This document shows, piece by piece, positions 50,185 to 59,414 of a stretch of 64,000 nucleotides of DNA. The DNA lies in assembly GCF_005280255.1 (NCBI RefSeq), contig NZ_CP040018.1, positions 3,100,001 to 3,164,000 on the forward strand, given 5' to 3'. Within the stretch, counting starts at the first letter, position 1; the number at the start of each line of letters is the position of its first letter. The DNA is from Arthrobacter sp. 24S4-2 (GTDB taxonomy: Bacteria > Actinomycetota > Actinomycetes > Actinomycetales > Micrococcaceae). A model generated the notes under the pieces. That model searched no databases. It was not told where the DNA came from and was given only the letters and a program-made list of their open reading frames with translations. A program made the translations under genes and the position numbers.

Positions 50185-50203
50185 CGCGTCAGCATCTGGT
50201 AAC
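50168..50203. repeat. Perfect 18-nt tandem repeat spanning the M13 peptidase stop
   Basis: GCGTCAGCATCTGGTAAC occurs at 50168-50185 and again at 50186-50203. The second copy repeats the VSIW codons and TAA in frame directly after the stop. Confidence 0.9.
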
Positions 50204-50218
50204 CGGATACCAGCGAAA

Positions 50219-50262
50219 ATACTTGCGGGGCCGGCCACTGTTCGTGGCCGGCCACGCAGGTA
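50219..50262. terminator. Bidirectional terminator between M13 peptidase and LCP genes
   Basis: TACTTGCG-g-GGCCGGCCAC, loop TGTTC, GTGGCCGGCC-a-CGCA-g-GTA then TTTGTTTCC. Stem of more than 14 bp between convergent genes. Confidence 0.8.
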
Positions 50263-50305
50263 TTTGTTTCCGGACCAGCGCGTAACCGGATGTGTCCGGT
50301 GCCGG

Positions 50306-51877
50306 CTAGCGGGTAATGAGCTCGGGGTTCGCCTGCTGGCACACGGCGTCGCCCGCAGTCTGGTTCACGATATCGCTTGGCAGTGCCACGGCGCCCATCT
50401 TGGTGCCGGACGTGAAGTCCGTGCCCGCGTAGACCTGTACGCCGCTGACACCGGTCGCAGGAAGGACCTGCGTGGCCGGGATCTCAAGCAGAGCCGCCAC
50501 GTCTGCCGCCACGTCCTCGAAGCCCGGGCCGTAATAGACCGCTGTCTTCTCGACCGGCTGCGCCGTGAGCGGCGCAGCCTGGGTGAATCCACCGGCGATC
50601 ACGGCCTGGACGAGTTCCTGGGCCCGAGCCTGAACTCCCGATCCGTTGGCGACCGTGACCGGTTGCTGCGCCTTGTCATAACCGGGAACAGGCGTGGCCG
50701 GAGTGGTCGGCGACGGCGCCGCAGTGGTCTCGCTCGGTTGGGCCGTCGGGCTTGGGGTTGCCGTGGGGTCGGTGAGGTCAACGTCCTTGCGCAACGCAGC
50801 GAACAGCTGGGATGCCGCCGGCTCAGCCACGGCCAGCCTGTTGGGGTCGGTAGGCGCGGGCGTGGTGGGTACGGCAACAAACGCGACCTTGCTGATGTCG
50901 ATGTTCTTGAGCCGGTTGCCGATGGTCAGCAGCGACGGCACCGAGGCCAGGCCGTCATCCACGGTGAGGTTCTGCGTGACGACGTCGGCGATCTTCAGCA
51001 TCTTTTGCGGATCGCCCAGCGTGCCGTCGTCCTTGATCTTGCGGGTGAGGGATGACAGGAAGCCCTGTTGCGCCTTGATCCGGCCAAGGTCCCCGCCGTC
51101 GGCGAAGGCATGCCTGGTCCGGAGGAAGGCCAGGGCCTGTTCGCCCTGCACCTGGGAGGTACCGGCCGGAAGGCGCAGACGGGAATCGGGGTCGTAGACG
51201 GCGTCGCTGATGCAGACCTCGACCCCGCCGACGGCATTGGAGAGCTCTTTCACGGCATTGAAATCCGCCATCATGAAGTGATCAATTTCCAGGCCCGTCA
51301 GTTTGTTGACGGTATCTACGGCGCAGCCGATCCCGGCCTGCTTCATGGCCTCATTGATCATCACGCCGCTTCGTGCCGGGAACACCTGGTTGGTCTTGTG
51401 GTCCGTGCACTCCGGGATGTCCACCAGGAGGTCCCGCGGGAAACTGATGACGCTGACGCGCTTGTTGTCCGCCGAAATGTCCATCATCATCATGACGTCC
51501 GACTGGCCATATCCCGAGGACAGGTCGGCTTCCCCGTACTCCGAGTTCTTGCCGTCGCGGGTGTCCGAGCCGAGGATCAGGATCTGCATCCGGTCCTTGG
51601 AGTCATTTACGGGATCTTCGGTGCGGCTGCTGCCGGCACCAAGGGGAGCTTTGCTGATGTTCATCTGCAGGCGGATCACCCAGAAGGCAGCGAAGGCAAG
51701 GCCGCCCACCAGAAGGAGGGACACGACGACGGCGGTTGTCTTCAGCCAGGCCGGCTTGCCACGCATGGCACCCAAGTGCCGGGCGGGGCCCATCGCTTTG
51801 GTGTCCGAGTGCCGGGCGGCGGCGTCGGCAACTGGCGTACCAGCGCCTTGTCCGGGGTTGTCTCGGCGTCGCACCAC
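50306..51877 (-). CDS. LytR-CpsA-Psr (LCP) family protein with LytR_C domain
   Basis: 523 aa from the GTG at 51877, which has AGGAAGG about 9 nt upstream. One transmembrane helix (TTAVVVSLLLVGGLAFAAFWVI) follows a short cytoplasmic tail. The LCP domain contains ILILGSDTRDG, SDVMMMMDISADNKRVSVISFPRD and GEQALAFLRTRH with conserved Asp/Arg residues that bind polyprenyl pyrophosphate. A Thr/Pro-rich linker leads to a LytR_C domain (VTVANGSGVQARAQEL, about 430-510). LCP enzymes transfer glycopolymers from lipid carriers to peptidoglycan outside the membrane. Confidence 0.92.
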   Translation of the reverse strand: MVRRRDNPGQGAGTPVADAAARHSDTKAMGPARHLGAMRGKPAWLKTTAVVVSLLLVGGLAFAAFWVIRLQMNISKAPLGAGSSRTEDPVNDSKDRMQILILGSDTRDGKNSEYGEADLSSGYGQSDVMMMMDISADNKRVSVISFPRDLLVDIPECTDHKTNQVFPARSGVMINEAMKQAGIGCAVDTVNKLTGLEIDHFMMADFNAVKELSNAVGGVEVCISDAVYDPDSRLRLPAGTSQVQGEQALAFLRTRHAFADGGDLGRIKAQQGFLSSLTRKIKDDGTLGDPQKMLKIADVVTQNLTVDDGLASVPSLLTIGNRLKNIDISKVAFVAVPTTPAPTDPNRLAVAEPAASQLFAALRKDVDLTDPTATPSPTAQPSETTAAPSPTTPATPVPGYDKAQQPVTVANGSGVQARAQELVQAVIAGGFTQAAPLTAQPVEKTAVYYGPGFEDVAADVAALLEIPATQVLPATGVSGVQVYAGTDFTSGTKMGAVALPSDIVNQTAGDAVCQQANPELITR

Positions 51878-51986
51878 GTGGTGATACCTTCCTCTATGAA
51901 ACGGGGTTCGGTCCATTTTAGTGGCCGAGACTGGGAAAACGCCCGATGCGCCGGGCCCACCCTGTGGGCTGCAAAGGGGGGCCGGG

Positions 51987-52946
51987 CTAGAAGCCTAGCT
52001 TGACGAGCTGCTTCGGATCGCGTTGCCAGTCCTTGGCTACCTTGACGTGGAGGTCCAGGTAGATCCGTGTTCCGAGGAGCGCTTCAATGCCCTTGCGCGC
52101 GTTGGTACCGACTTCCCGAAGCCTTGCGCCGCCCTTGCCGATGATGATGGCCTTCTGGGACGGGCGTTCGACGTAGAGGTTCACGCGGACGTCGAGGAAG
52201 GGGCTGTCCTCGGGCCTGCCTTCGCGGGGAACAATCTCTTCAACCACGACGGCCAGGGAGTGCGGAAGTTCGTCCCGGACGCCCTCCAGGGCAGCTTCGC
52301 GGATGAGCTCGGCCACCATGACGGCTTCGGGCTCGTCCGTCAGGTGCCCGTCGGGATACAAGGGCTGCGACGGCGGCATGTGGCTGATGAGGACATCCGC
52401 CACTGTGCCCACCTGGAAACCGTCCGTGGCGGACACCGGCACAATATCCTTCCAGCCGTCCTCGCCGAGGACTTCGCGCCCGAGGGCAGCCACGGCAAGC
52501 AACTGCTCGGTCAGTGCCTGCCGGTCCACCGTATCGGCCTTGGTCACGATGGCGATGATGGGCTTCTTCCCGACCGCAGCCAGCTGGGCAGCTATGAAGC
52601 GGTCACCGGGGCCAATCTTTTCGTTGGCAGGCAGGCAGAAGCCGATGGCGTCCACCTCGGACAACGTGTCCGCCACAAGATCGTTCAGGCGTTTGCCGAG
52701 GAGCGTCCTGGGCCGGTGGAGGCCCGGGGTGTCGACCAGGATCAGCTGGGCATCGTCCCGGTGGACGATCCCGCGGATGGTGTGGCGGGTGGTCTGCGGC
52801 TTGGCCGAGGTGATGGCCACCTTCTTGCCCACCAGCGCGTTCGTAAGGGTGGACTTTCCGGCGTTGGGCCTGCCCACGAGGATCGAAAATCCGGCGCGGA
52901 AGCCGCCGAAGGCCTCGCCGCCGTCCGCTTTATTCTGCTTGCTCAC
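51987..52946 (-). CDS. era: GTPase Era
   Basis: 319 aa from the GTG at 52946. G1 is GRPNAGKST, G2 lies in TTRHTIRG, G3 is DTPGL, G4 is TKAD. The C-terminal KH domain shows VRVNLYVERPSQKAIIIGKGGARLREVG. Era binds the 3' end of 16S rRNA during small-subunit assembly. The G3-G4 segment FCLPANEKIGPGDRFI is typical of actinobacteria. The start overlaps the CBS-domain gene by 17 nt, so it is the last gene of the phoH-ybeY-corC-era operon. Confidence 0.95.
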   Translation of the reverse strand: MSKQNKADGGEAFGGFRAGFSILVGRPNAGKSTLTNALVGKKVAITSAKPQTTRHTIRGIVHRDDAQLILVDTPGLHRPRTLLGKRLNDLVADTLSEVDAIGFCLPANEKIGPGDRFIAAQLAAVGKKPIIAIVTKADTVDRQALTEQLLAVAALGREVLGEDGWKDIVPVSATDGFQVGTVADVLISHMPPSQPLYPDGHLTDEPEAVMVAELIREAALEGVRDELPHSLAVVVEEIVPREGRPEDSPFLDVRVNLYVERPSQKAIIIGKGGARLREVGTNARKGIEALLGTRIYLDLHVKVAKDWQRDPKQLVKLGF

Positions 52947-54273
52947 GTGGAACTCCCTGTTGCGTTGTTTCGGCCTCGTCGAGTAGGTCTTCAAGGTCAG
53001 TTTCTTCTGGTCTGGCGCCCTTTGCAACGGGCGCCGCAATGATGTGGCTGACCCTGTTGCGGCGGCCTTCCAGCCGCTCGGCCCGCAGGGACACGCCGTG
53101 GACCTCCACCGTGCTGCCCACGATGGGAACCCTGCCGAGGGCTTTGGCCAGCAGGCCGCCCACGGTGTCGACTTCGTCGTCGTCGAGTTCCACATCGAAG
53201 AGCTCGCCGAGGTCATCGATGCTCATCCGCGCACTGACCCGGTAACTTCCGTCGCCGAGCGCAACGGCTTCCGCGCTTTCGGTGTCGTATTCATCGACGA
53301 TTTCGCCGACGATTTCCTCAATGAGGTCTTCGAGCGTCACCAGGCCGGCCGTGCCGCCGTATTCGTCGATGACGATGGCCACATGCGTGGATTCCTTCTG
53401 CAGCTCACGGAGCAGGTCGCTGACCGGCTTGGACTCCGGAACGTAGCGGACTTCGCGTGCGAGTTCATCCACGATGGGCGGTTCCTCGTCGGGGCCGAGG
53501 CTGTGCAGCGCGGCTGCAACGTCCTTGAGGTACACGATGCCGAGGATCTGGTCAGTGTTCTCGCCGATGACAGGGATCCGGGAATAACCCGAACGGAGGA
53601 ACAGCGACATGGCCCGGTGCAGGCTCGAGCCGGCGTCGATGCTGAGAATGTCCGTACGGGGCACCATCACGGCCCGGACCAGAGTGTCGCCGAAATCGAA
53701 CACCGACTGGATCAGTTCGGCCTCGTTGTCCTCGATCATGTCCGATTCCGTGGCCCGGTCCACCAGTTCGCGGAATTCCTCTTCACTGAAGAAGGCGTCG
53801 TCGCCGCCGCGTGCGCCCGGAGCCACGGCACTTCCCAGCGCGACAAGCCAGCCGGGGATGGGGCCCAGCACCCAGCACAGGAAGCGGATGACCGGCGCCG
53901 TGAACCTGACGACGCCCGCGGCGTGTACACGGCCCAGCTGCCGCGGTGACACTCCGACGATGACGAAGCCCACCAGGGCCATGATGCCGGTGGCGGCGAG
54001 CCCGGCGAGCCAGACGCTGTCCAACAGGCTGTGCAGGAGCACCGCCACCGCCACTGCGGAAGCCATTTCGAACCAGATCCGCCAGAACCTCAGGGACCGC
54101 ATGTGCGCGACCGGCTGGTCCAGGATCCGCTTCAGGGCCTGGCCGTTGCTTCGGAGGATGGCGTCCTCGGCGTCGTGACGAGGCAGGAAGTTGAACGCGG
54201 ATTCGGCCGCGGTCAGGAGGGCAGCGAAGCTGAGGAAAACCAGCGCCATGCCGACCAGGATCAGTGGGGTCAC
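52930..54273 (-). CDS. CNNM/CorC-type transporter-associated protein (DUF21, two CBS, CorC_HlyC)
   Basis: 447 aa. The DUF21 membrane domain comes first (about 1-140, beginning LILVGMALVFLSFAALLTAAESAFN). Two CBS motifs follow: VMVPRTDILSIDAGSSLHRAMSL, and LGIVYLKDVAAAL to THVAIVIDEYGGTAGLVTLEDLIEEIVGEI. The CorC_HlyC domain is at the C-terminus. Such proteins are annotated as hemolysins but are linked to Mg2+ export. The ATG overlaps ybeY by 4 nt. The conserved position between ybeY and era supports the assignment. Confidence 0.92.
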   Translation of the reverse strand: MTPLILVGMALVFLSFAALLTAAESAFNFLPRHDAEDAILRSNGQALKRILDQPVAHMRSLRFWRIWFEMASAVAVAVLLHSLLDSVWLAGLAATGIMALVGFVIVGVSPRQLGRVHAAGVVRFTAPVIRFLCWVLGPIPGWLVALGSAVAPGARGGDDAFFSEEEFRELVDRATESDMIEDNEAELIQSVFDFGDTLVRAVMVPRTDILSIDAGSSLHRAMSLFLRSGYSRIPVIGENTDQILGIVYLKDVAAALHSLGPDEEPPIVDELAREVRYVPESKPVSDLLRELQKESTHVAIVIDEYGGTAGLVTLEDLIEEIVGEIVDEYDTESAEAVALGDGSYRVSARMSIDDLGELFDVELDDDEVDTVGGLLAKALGRVPIVGSTVEVHGVSLRAERLEGRRNRVSHIIAAPVAKGARPEETDLEDLLDEAETTQQGVPREQAE

Positions 54274-54743
54274 AGAATCGTCTCTGACGGAGCTTCTTTG
54301 CCGGTGAAGCCCTCAAGCAGTTCGCGTTGGAGACCGAACATTTCGGCCTTTTCCTCCGGTTCGGCGTGGTCGTAGCCCAGGAGGTGCAGGATGCCATGGG
54401 TGGTGAGCAGGAGCATCTCATCCTGGGTGGAATGTCCGGCGGTCCGGGCCTGGGCTTCTGCCACCTGCGGGCAAATGGCGATGTCGCCCAGCATGCCCTG
54501 GGGCGTGGGCTTGTCCGGCGTGCCCGGAGTGAGTTCATCCATGGGGACAGACAGGACGTCGGTGGCCCCGGGCTCATCCATCAGTTCGATGTGCAGCTTC
54601 TCCATGGCGGGCTCGTCCACCAGCAGAACGGAGAGTTCCGCCTGGGGGTGGATGTAGAGCCGTTCGAAGATAAACCGGGCCAAGGCCACCAGTTGGGCTT
54701 CATCAACCTGGACGCCGGATTCGTTGTTTACTTCGATGCTCAT
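54270..54743 (-). CDS. ybeY: Endoribonuclease YbeY (16S rRNA maturation)
   Basis: 157 aa. The zinc site is HGILHLLGYDH (His-x3-His-x5-His). LMDEPGATDVLSVPMDE is the second family block. The enzyme takes part in 16S rRNA 3'-end processing and ribosome quality control. It overlaps phoH upstream and corC downstream by 4 nt each (ATGA-type coupling). Confidence 0.95.
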   Translation of the reverse strand: MSIEVNNESGVQVDEAQLVALARFIFERLYIHPQAELSVLLVDEPAMEKLHIELMDEPGATDVLSVPMDELTPGTPDKPTPQGMLGDIAICPQVAEAQARTAGHSTQDEMLLLTTHGILHLLGYDHAEPEEKAEMFGLQRELLEGFTGKEAPSETIL

Positions 54744-55828
54744 GCGTGCTCTCCCCGTTTTTCTCTGGACACGGAGTGCTTGACCCGGTTCCTTTGTGCT
54801 TCGTCCCAGACCCCGTACGCATTGACGATGTCGCCGACCAGCCGGTGCCGGACCACGTCGGAGGCGTCCAGCACGCTGAAGTTGACGTCGTCGATTCCCT
54901 GCAGGATCTCCTCGACGATCCGCAGCCCAGACCTGGTGCCAAACGGCAGATCCACCTGTGTCACATCCCCGGTGACCACCATTTTTGAACCGAATCCAAG
55001 CCGGGTCAGGAACATCTTCATCTGCTCGGGCGTCGTGTTCTGGGCTTCGTCGAGAATGATGAAGGCGTCGTTCAGGGTGCGTCCGCGCATGTAGGCGAGC
55101 GGGGCCACCTCAATAGTGCCCGCTGCCATCAGCCGCGGGATGGATTCGGGGTCCATCATGTCGTGCAGGGCGTCGTAGAGCGGACGCAGGTAAGGATCGA
55201 TCTTGTCGCTCAGGGTGCCCGGCAGGAACCCAAGCCTCTCACCGGCTTCAACGGCCGGCCGGGTCAGGATGATCCGGCTGACTTCCTTCTGCTGCAGGGC
55301 CTGGACAGCTTTGGCCATGGCGAGGAACGTCTTGCCGGTGCCGGCGGGGCCGATGCCGAAGATCACAGTGTTCGCGTCGATGGCGTCCACGTAGTTCTTC
55401 TGGTTCAGCGTCTTGGGCCGAATGGTTTTGCCTCGGCTGGAGAGAATGTTGTAGGTCAGCACCTCGACGGGATTTTGCAGCGACTGGCTGCGGAGCAGGG
55501 CCGCCAGCTGCTGCAGGACAGCAGGCGTAATGACCGTTCCCCTGTCCACCAGGCCGCGCACTTCATGCAGCAGGCGCATGATCCGGGGAACGTCCGCGGT
55601 GGGGCCGCTGATGGCAAGTTCGTTGCCGCGGACATGGAAATCCACGGCAGGGAACTGTTCCTCAATAAACCGGAGGGCTTCGTCGTGGCTGCCCAGGGAC
55701 TGGACCATCTGTTCGGAGTTGTCGAAGATGACCACCTCCGTCCGGACACCTGGAAGACTATGAGGAAATTCACCTTTGGTGCGCTCGCCGGCGCTGAACC
55801 GGGGCCTTCCGTTTGTTGCTTCAGTCAT
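54740..55828 (-). CDS. phoH: PhoH-family ATPase
   Basis: 362 aa. Walker A is GPAGTGKTFLAMAKAV and Walker B is NDAFIILDEAQNTTPEQMKMFLTRLGFGS, followed by TGDVTQVDLP. An N-terminal KH-like segment (VDFHVRGNELAISG) precedes the ATPase domain. PhoH-like proteins are predicted RNA helicase-type ATPases of RNA metabolism. First gene of the phoH-ybeY-corC-era operon. TAAGAT at 55946-55941 on the minus strand is a candidate -10. Confidence 0.93.
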   Translation of the reverse strand: MTEATNGRPRFSAGERTKGEFPHSLPGVRTEVVIFDNSEQMVQSLGSHDEALRFIEEQFPAVDFHVRGNELAISGPTADVPRIMRLLHEVRGLVDRGTVITPAVLQQLAALLRSQSLQNPVEVLTYNILSSRGKTIRPKTLNQKNYVDAIDANTVIFGIGPAGTGKTFLAMAKAVQALQQKEVSRIILTRPAVEAGERLGFLPGTLSDKIDPYLRPLYDALHDMMDPESIPRLMAAGTIEVAPLAYMRGRTLNDAFIILDEAQNTTPEQMKMFLTRLGFGSKMVVTGDVTQVDLPFGTRSGLRIVEEILQGIDDVNFSVLDASDVVRHRLVGDIVNAYGVWDEAQRNRVKHSVSREKRGEHA

Positions 55829-56203
55829 GGTGCCGGCCTGCGGGCCTCTGGTCCCCTCCAGTTAGGAAATTTGTCGCTCCGCCTGGTCACTTCCCCGGCG
55901 CTGCTTCAGCGTCGGGCTCCGTGCCGGGCCGAGTCCTCTTATCTTACGCCAGTACACCGTAGCGGGGCCGCGGGGCCGGGCTTTCGGGGCCCGGCCTGCA
56001 ACCGTTTCGTTGCATGTTCCCGTAATTAGGTATCAACTTCGTATCGGCCTCATATCGTTCCCGTTGCAGTTCGGCTGACCGTCGGCAAACGCCGCTGGCG
56101 GCCGCAAACCATGTGTAATGCTGGAATTCATGGCGGCATTGCGTCGCCGAAAACGACTTCAGCGACGACGTATACAGGACAGGGCGGAGGAACCCCGGGC
56201 ACT
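55829..56203. other. 375-nt divergent intergenic region
   Basis: It holds the upstream regions of phoH and of the GerMN lipoprotein gene. I see no further gene. An AT-richer patch near 56018-56060 (TAATTAGGTATCAACTTCGTATC) may contain the plus-strand promoter. Confidence 0.5.
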
Positions 56204-57166
56204 ATGGAGATGACGAAACCAGGACGACGCCGGACATCGGGAGGCGGGCGGACACGGTCCGCAATGCTCCTGTTTGTGCTGCCTGCCGCCATGGTGCTCT
56301 CCGCCTGCGTTGCCACGCCGCAGCCCGAATCGAACACCGCGGCCGGCACGCCGCAGGTCATGACCGGATCTGCCACCGCCGGCGTCCCGACCACCAGTGC
56401 CCCGCTGGAAACCACTCAAGCCTCCAACAAGGCCCCGGTGTACTGGATCGGCCGCAGCAACGAAAACGTATTCCTCTACCGCGAATTCCGGGACGTCCCC
56501 GAACAGGAAAACCCCGTCACGCGGGCTCTGCGCTCAATGATGTCGGAAAAGCCCCTGGACCCCGATTTCTTCACGCCGTGGCAGAACCCCAAGAAACTCA
56601 CCACCTCCATATCCGGCAAGAACGTCATCACAGTGGATGTCTCGCCGGACGCCTTCAACAGCAACCTTGACGACGACATGGCCAAGCGTGCCATCCAGCA
56701 GCTGGTCTACACGGCGACTGCCGCCGGCGCCAGCTCAGGGCTGGTGGACTCCGGACAGCAGATCGAGGTGGTGATCCTGGTCGACGGACATACTGACTAC
56801 GTGGCCTTCAATCACGTCAAGCTGGGCACTCCCACTGCCCGCGCCATGGGCATGGTTGCCCCCGTCTGGATCATCGATCCGCAGGAGGGTGTGAGCGTTC
56901 CGGACGGCAGTGTCAAAATCAGCGGACGGAGCACCCTTCCCGGAGGCAAACTCCGCTGGAAGATCCTGCGGGTTGCCGGCAGCAGTGACAAGACCGCCTA
57001 TTTGAGCGGCGAGCTGACGGCGTCGACGGAGGCCACCCAGTCCGGGCTCTTCTCGTTGAACGTCAACCTGGCGCCGGGGAACTACGAGGTCCGCATTTCC
57101 CAGATCGACCCGGGACAGCCCGCCCGGGAAATGAATGTGGACACCCGGGGCTTCACCGTCAAGTGA
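56204..57166 (+). CDS. GerMN-domain lipoprotein
   Basis: 320 aa from ATG 56204. Basic start, hydrophobic core MLLFVLPAAMVLSAC with lipobox Cys35, and a Thr-rich linker. The GerMN-type domain reads PVYWIGRSNENVFLYREFRDV, then NPVTRALRSMMSEKPLDPDF, and KRAIQQLVYTATAA. A C-terminal Ig-like Gmad2 domain (PVWIIDPQEGVSVPDGSVKISG to NYEVRISQIDPGQPA) follows. It is expected on the outer face of the membrane, probably in cell-wall biology; function is not established. GGAGG lies 13 nt upstream, a long spacing. Confidence 0.85.
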   Translation: MEMTKPGRRRTSGGGRTRSAMLLFVLPAAMVLSACVATPQPESNTAAGTPQVMTGSATAGVPTTSAPLETTQASNKAPVYWIGRSNENVFLYREFRDVPEQENPVTRALRSMMSEKPLDPDFFTPWQNPKKLTTSISGKNVITVDVSPDAFNSNLDDDMAKRAIQQLVYTATAAGASSGLVDSGQQIEVVILVDGHTDYVAFNHVKLGTPTARAMGMVAPVWIIDPQEGVSVPDGSVKISGRSTLPGGKLRWKILRVAGSSDKTAYLSGELTASTEATQSGLFSLNVNLAPGNYEVRISQIDPGQPAREMNVDTRGFTVK

Positions 57167-57211
57167 GCAGGCGGCGGTTTAACGAACGGTCACCGATGCA
57201 TCTGGCCCAGT

Positions 57212-57355
57212 GAGCTCGATCTCATGGCACGGCTAGCCGGGTTCGAGCTGGAATCCAGGTGGGCGGGCTGGGACCGCAGCGAATTCACTGCGGAATCTCG
57301 CAGCCACGTGTCGGTGTACCGGCTCACTGCACAGGTGCCGCCTCACATGCCGTAA
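57212..57355 (+). pseudogene. 3' remnant of a SAM-dependent methyltransferase gene
   Basis: An open stretch reads ELDLMARLAGFELESRWAGW, then DRSEFTAESRSHVSVYRL and ends at TAA 57353-57355. This is the typical C-terminus of class I methyltransferases (x-M-A-x-x-A-G-F-x-L-x-x-R-W-x-x-W and S-H-V-S-V-Y-R). No upstream homology or start is present, so only about 47 codons survive. Confidence 0.6.
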
Positions 57356-57404
57356 CACAATACGGACGACCGCGCAGGAACGGGCTGACAGCTAAGAGAG
57401 GGGG

Positions 57405-58229
57405 CTACCAGCGGCCGAGGATGTCGCTCGCGAGCACCGTGGCAGCGGGTCCCGCCGTGGATGACCTCAGCACGTGGTGGCCCAGCAGTGCGGTCACCGC
57501 GCCGGCGCTGCAGAGCTTGGTGACCTCCCGCGGGCTGATGCCGCCTTCCGGGCCCACGATGAGCAGGATTTCTCTCGGCTCGGAACTGTCGTTCCCCCCG
57601 TCGCCGTGACGCCCGCCGCCGGGAGCCCCGCCGTCGGAATTTTCGCCGTCGCCGTCGCGCCAGGCCTCCAGCACGTTGCGGAGCGGCCGGACCGCATCCT
57701 CATGGAGGATGACCGCCAGGTCCGCCGCGGACACGGCGGCCTGCAGTCCGGCACCGTCTACGGCGGCGCGGACCTCCGGGATCCAGGCCCGGCGCGCCTG
57801 CTTGGCGGCTGCGGTCACCACGGACTGCCATTTGGCGTGCGCCTTGGCCGCCCGTTCGGCTTTCCAGCGGACGATGGAGCGTTCGGACTGCCACGGGATG
57901 ATCGCATCGATCCCGAGCTCAGTGGCGGTTTCTGCAGCGAGTTCATCGCGGTCGCCTTTGGCCAGCGCCTGGACCAGGACCAGCCGCAGTGCAGGGCGTT
58001 CTTCCGTCTCGAGTGCCGTGCACTCCACGGTCAGCTCCCCCGGGCCAACGGCCGCGACGGTACCGGTGAGCCGTTTGCCTGCACCGTCCGCTATGTCAAC
58101 GGCTTCCCCGACCGTGAGCCGCTTGACGGTGACGGCGTGCCTGGCCTCGGGTCCATGCAGCACGAAGTGCGTGCCGGGGCCCTGCTGGTCCAGTGCTCCG
58201 GGGCTTGCGAAAAAGACGGGGTTGCTCAC
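57405..58229 (-). CDS. rsmE: 16S rRNA (uracil1498-N3)-methyltransferase
   Basis: 274 aa. An N-terminal PUA-like domain (HFVLHGPEARHAVTVKRLTVGE) precedes the SPOUT domain. Its knot motifs are LVQALAKGDRDELAAETATELG, IVGPEGGISPREV and GHHVLRSSTAGPAATVLAS. A Gly/Asp-rich insertion just before the SAM loop (about 190-215) is unusual. It methylates U1498 in the 30S subunit. It lies 2 nt downstream of dnaJ on the same strand, a conserved actinobacterial order. Confidence 0.94.
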   Translation of the reverse strand: MSNPVFFASPGALDQQGPGTHFVLHGPEARHAVTVKRLTVGEAVDIADGAGKRLTGTVAAVGPGELTVECTALETEERPALRLVLVQALAKGDRDELAAETATELGIDAIIPWQSERSIVRWKAERAAKAHAKWQSVVTAAAKQARRAWIPEVRAAVDGAGLQAAVSAADLAVILHEDAVRPLRNVLEAWRDGDGENSDGGAPGGGRHGDGGNDSSEPREILLIVGPEGGISPREVTKLCSAGAVTALLGHHVLRSSTAGPAATVLASDILGRW

Positions 58230-58231
58230 CG

Positions 58232-59359
58232 CTACAGGTTACCGAGCCGGTCCCGCAGCTTGGCGAAGACACCGCCGCTGGCGGCGAGTTTCCCCTCGGT
58301 GTACTGCTCACCGCGGAGTTTGGCGAGCTGCCGCAGCAGGTCCTCCTGTGCTGAATCCAGCTTGGCGGGGGTCTCCACCTGCAGGTGGACTTTCAGGTCG
58401 CCACGGCCGTAGCCGCGGAGATGCGTGACGCCGAGTCCGCGCAGGGTGATGACCTCACCCGACTGGGTGCCGGCCTTGACGTCGATTTCCTGCTTGCCGT
58501 CGAACGTCTCGAGGCTGAGTTCCGTGCCCAAGGCAGCGGCAGTCATGGGGATGCTGAGGGTCGCGTGGAGATCGTCGCCGTCACGCAGGTAGGTGGAGTC
58601 ACTATTGACCCGGATCTCGACATAGAGGTCACCTGAGGGACCACCGGCCGGTCCGGCTTCGCCCTGGCCGCCGAGCTGGATGCGGGTTCCGGTGGCGACG
58701 CCGGCGGGAACCTTGACCGTCAGCGTCCGTCGGCTGCGGATCCGGCCCTGCCCGTTGCACTCGTTGCAGGGGTCCTTGATGACGGTGCCAAAGCCCTCGC
58801 AGGAGCCGCACGGTGCTGCCGTCATGACCTGGCCGAGGATGGAGCGGACCGCCCGCTGGACCTGGCCGCTGCCGCCGCAGATGTCGCAGCGTTCGGGGTG
58901 CGTGCCGGCGCGGCAGCAGGATCCCTCGCAGGTGGGGCAGGTAACGGCCGTGTCCACTTCAAGCTTTTTGTTGACGCCGAAAACTGCGTCGCGAAGGTCG
59001 ATCCGGACGCTGATGAGGGCGTCCTGGCCGCGGCGTACCCGTGAGGCGGGCCCGGAGGAACCGCCGGCGCCGAAGAAGGTGTCGAAGATGTCCTGGAATG
59101 CGAAGCCCTGGCCCGCGTATCCCGCTCCGCCGAAACCGTTATCGGTGCCGTTTTCGTTGCCTGTGGTGTCGTACACGCGGCGCTTTTGGGGATCGGACAG
59201 CACTTCGTAGGCGTGCGTGACAGCCTTGAAGCGGTCCGAAGCGTCCTCACCGGGATTGACGTCCGGGTGCAAAGTGCGCGCAAGCTTTCGGTAGGCCTTC
59301 TTGATCTCTTCGCCCGTCGCTTCGGGTGAGACTCCAAGAACGTCGTAGTGGCTGCTCAA
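58232..59359 (-). CDS. dnaJ: Chaperone protein DnaJ
   Basis: 375 aa from the TTG at 59359 with AGGAAGAG upstream. The J domain has HPD at 31-33. A Gly/Phe-rich linker is followed by the zinc-binding region with four Cys-x2-Cys repeats (CPTCEGSC, CDICGGSG, CGSCEGFG, CNECNGQG). The first repeat has Cys-Cys where Gly is usual. The C-terminal substrate-binding domains follow. It works with DnaK and GrpE. It follows hrcA by 108 nt and is probably under the same CIRCE control. Confidence 0.95.
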   Translation of the reverse strand: MSSHYDVLGVSPEATGEEIKKAYRKLARTLHPDVNPGEDASDRFKAVTHAYEVLSDPQKRRVYDTTGNENGTDNGFGGAGYAGQGFAFQDIFDTFFGAGGSSGPASRVRRGQDALISVRIDLRDAVFGVNKKLEVDTAVTCPTCEGSCCRAGTHPERCDICGGSGQVQRAVRSILGQVMTAAPCGSCEGFGTVIKDPCNECNGQGRIRSRRTLTVKVPAGVATGTRIQLGGQGEAGPAGGPSGDLYVEIRVNSDSTYLRDGDDLHATLSIPMTAAALGTELSLETFDGKQEIDVKAGTQSGEVITLRGLGVTHLRGYGRGDLKVHLQVETPAKLDSAQEDLLRQLAKLRGEQYTEGKLAASGGVFAKLRDRLGNL

Positions 59360-59414
59360 AGTTCGTATCTCTTCCTGGTTGTACTGCCTGTGATGCTTCT
59401 GCCATGTCCCGGAA

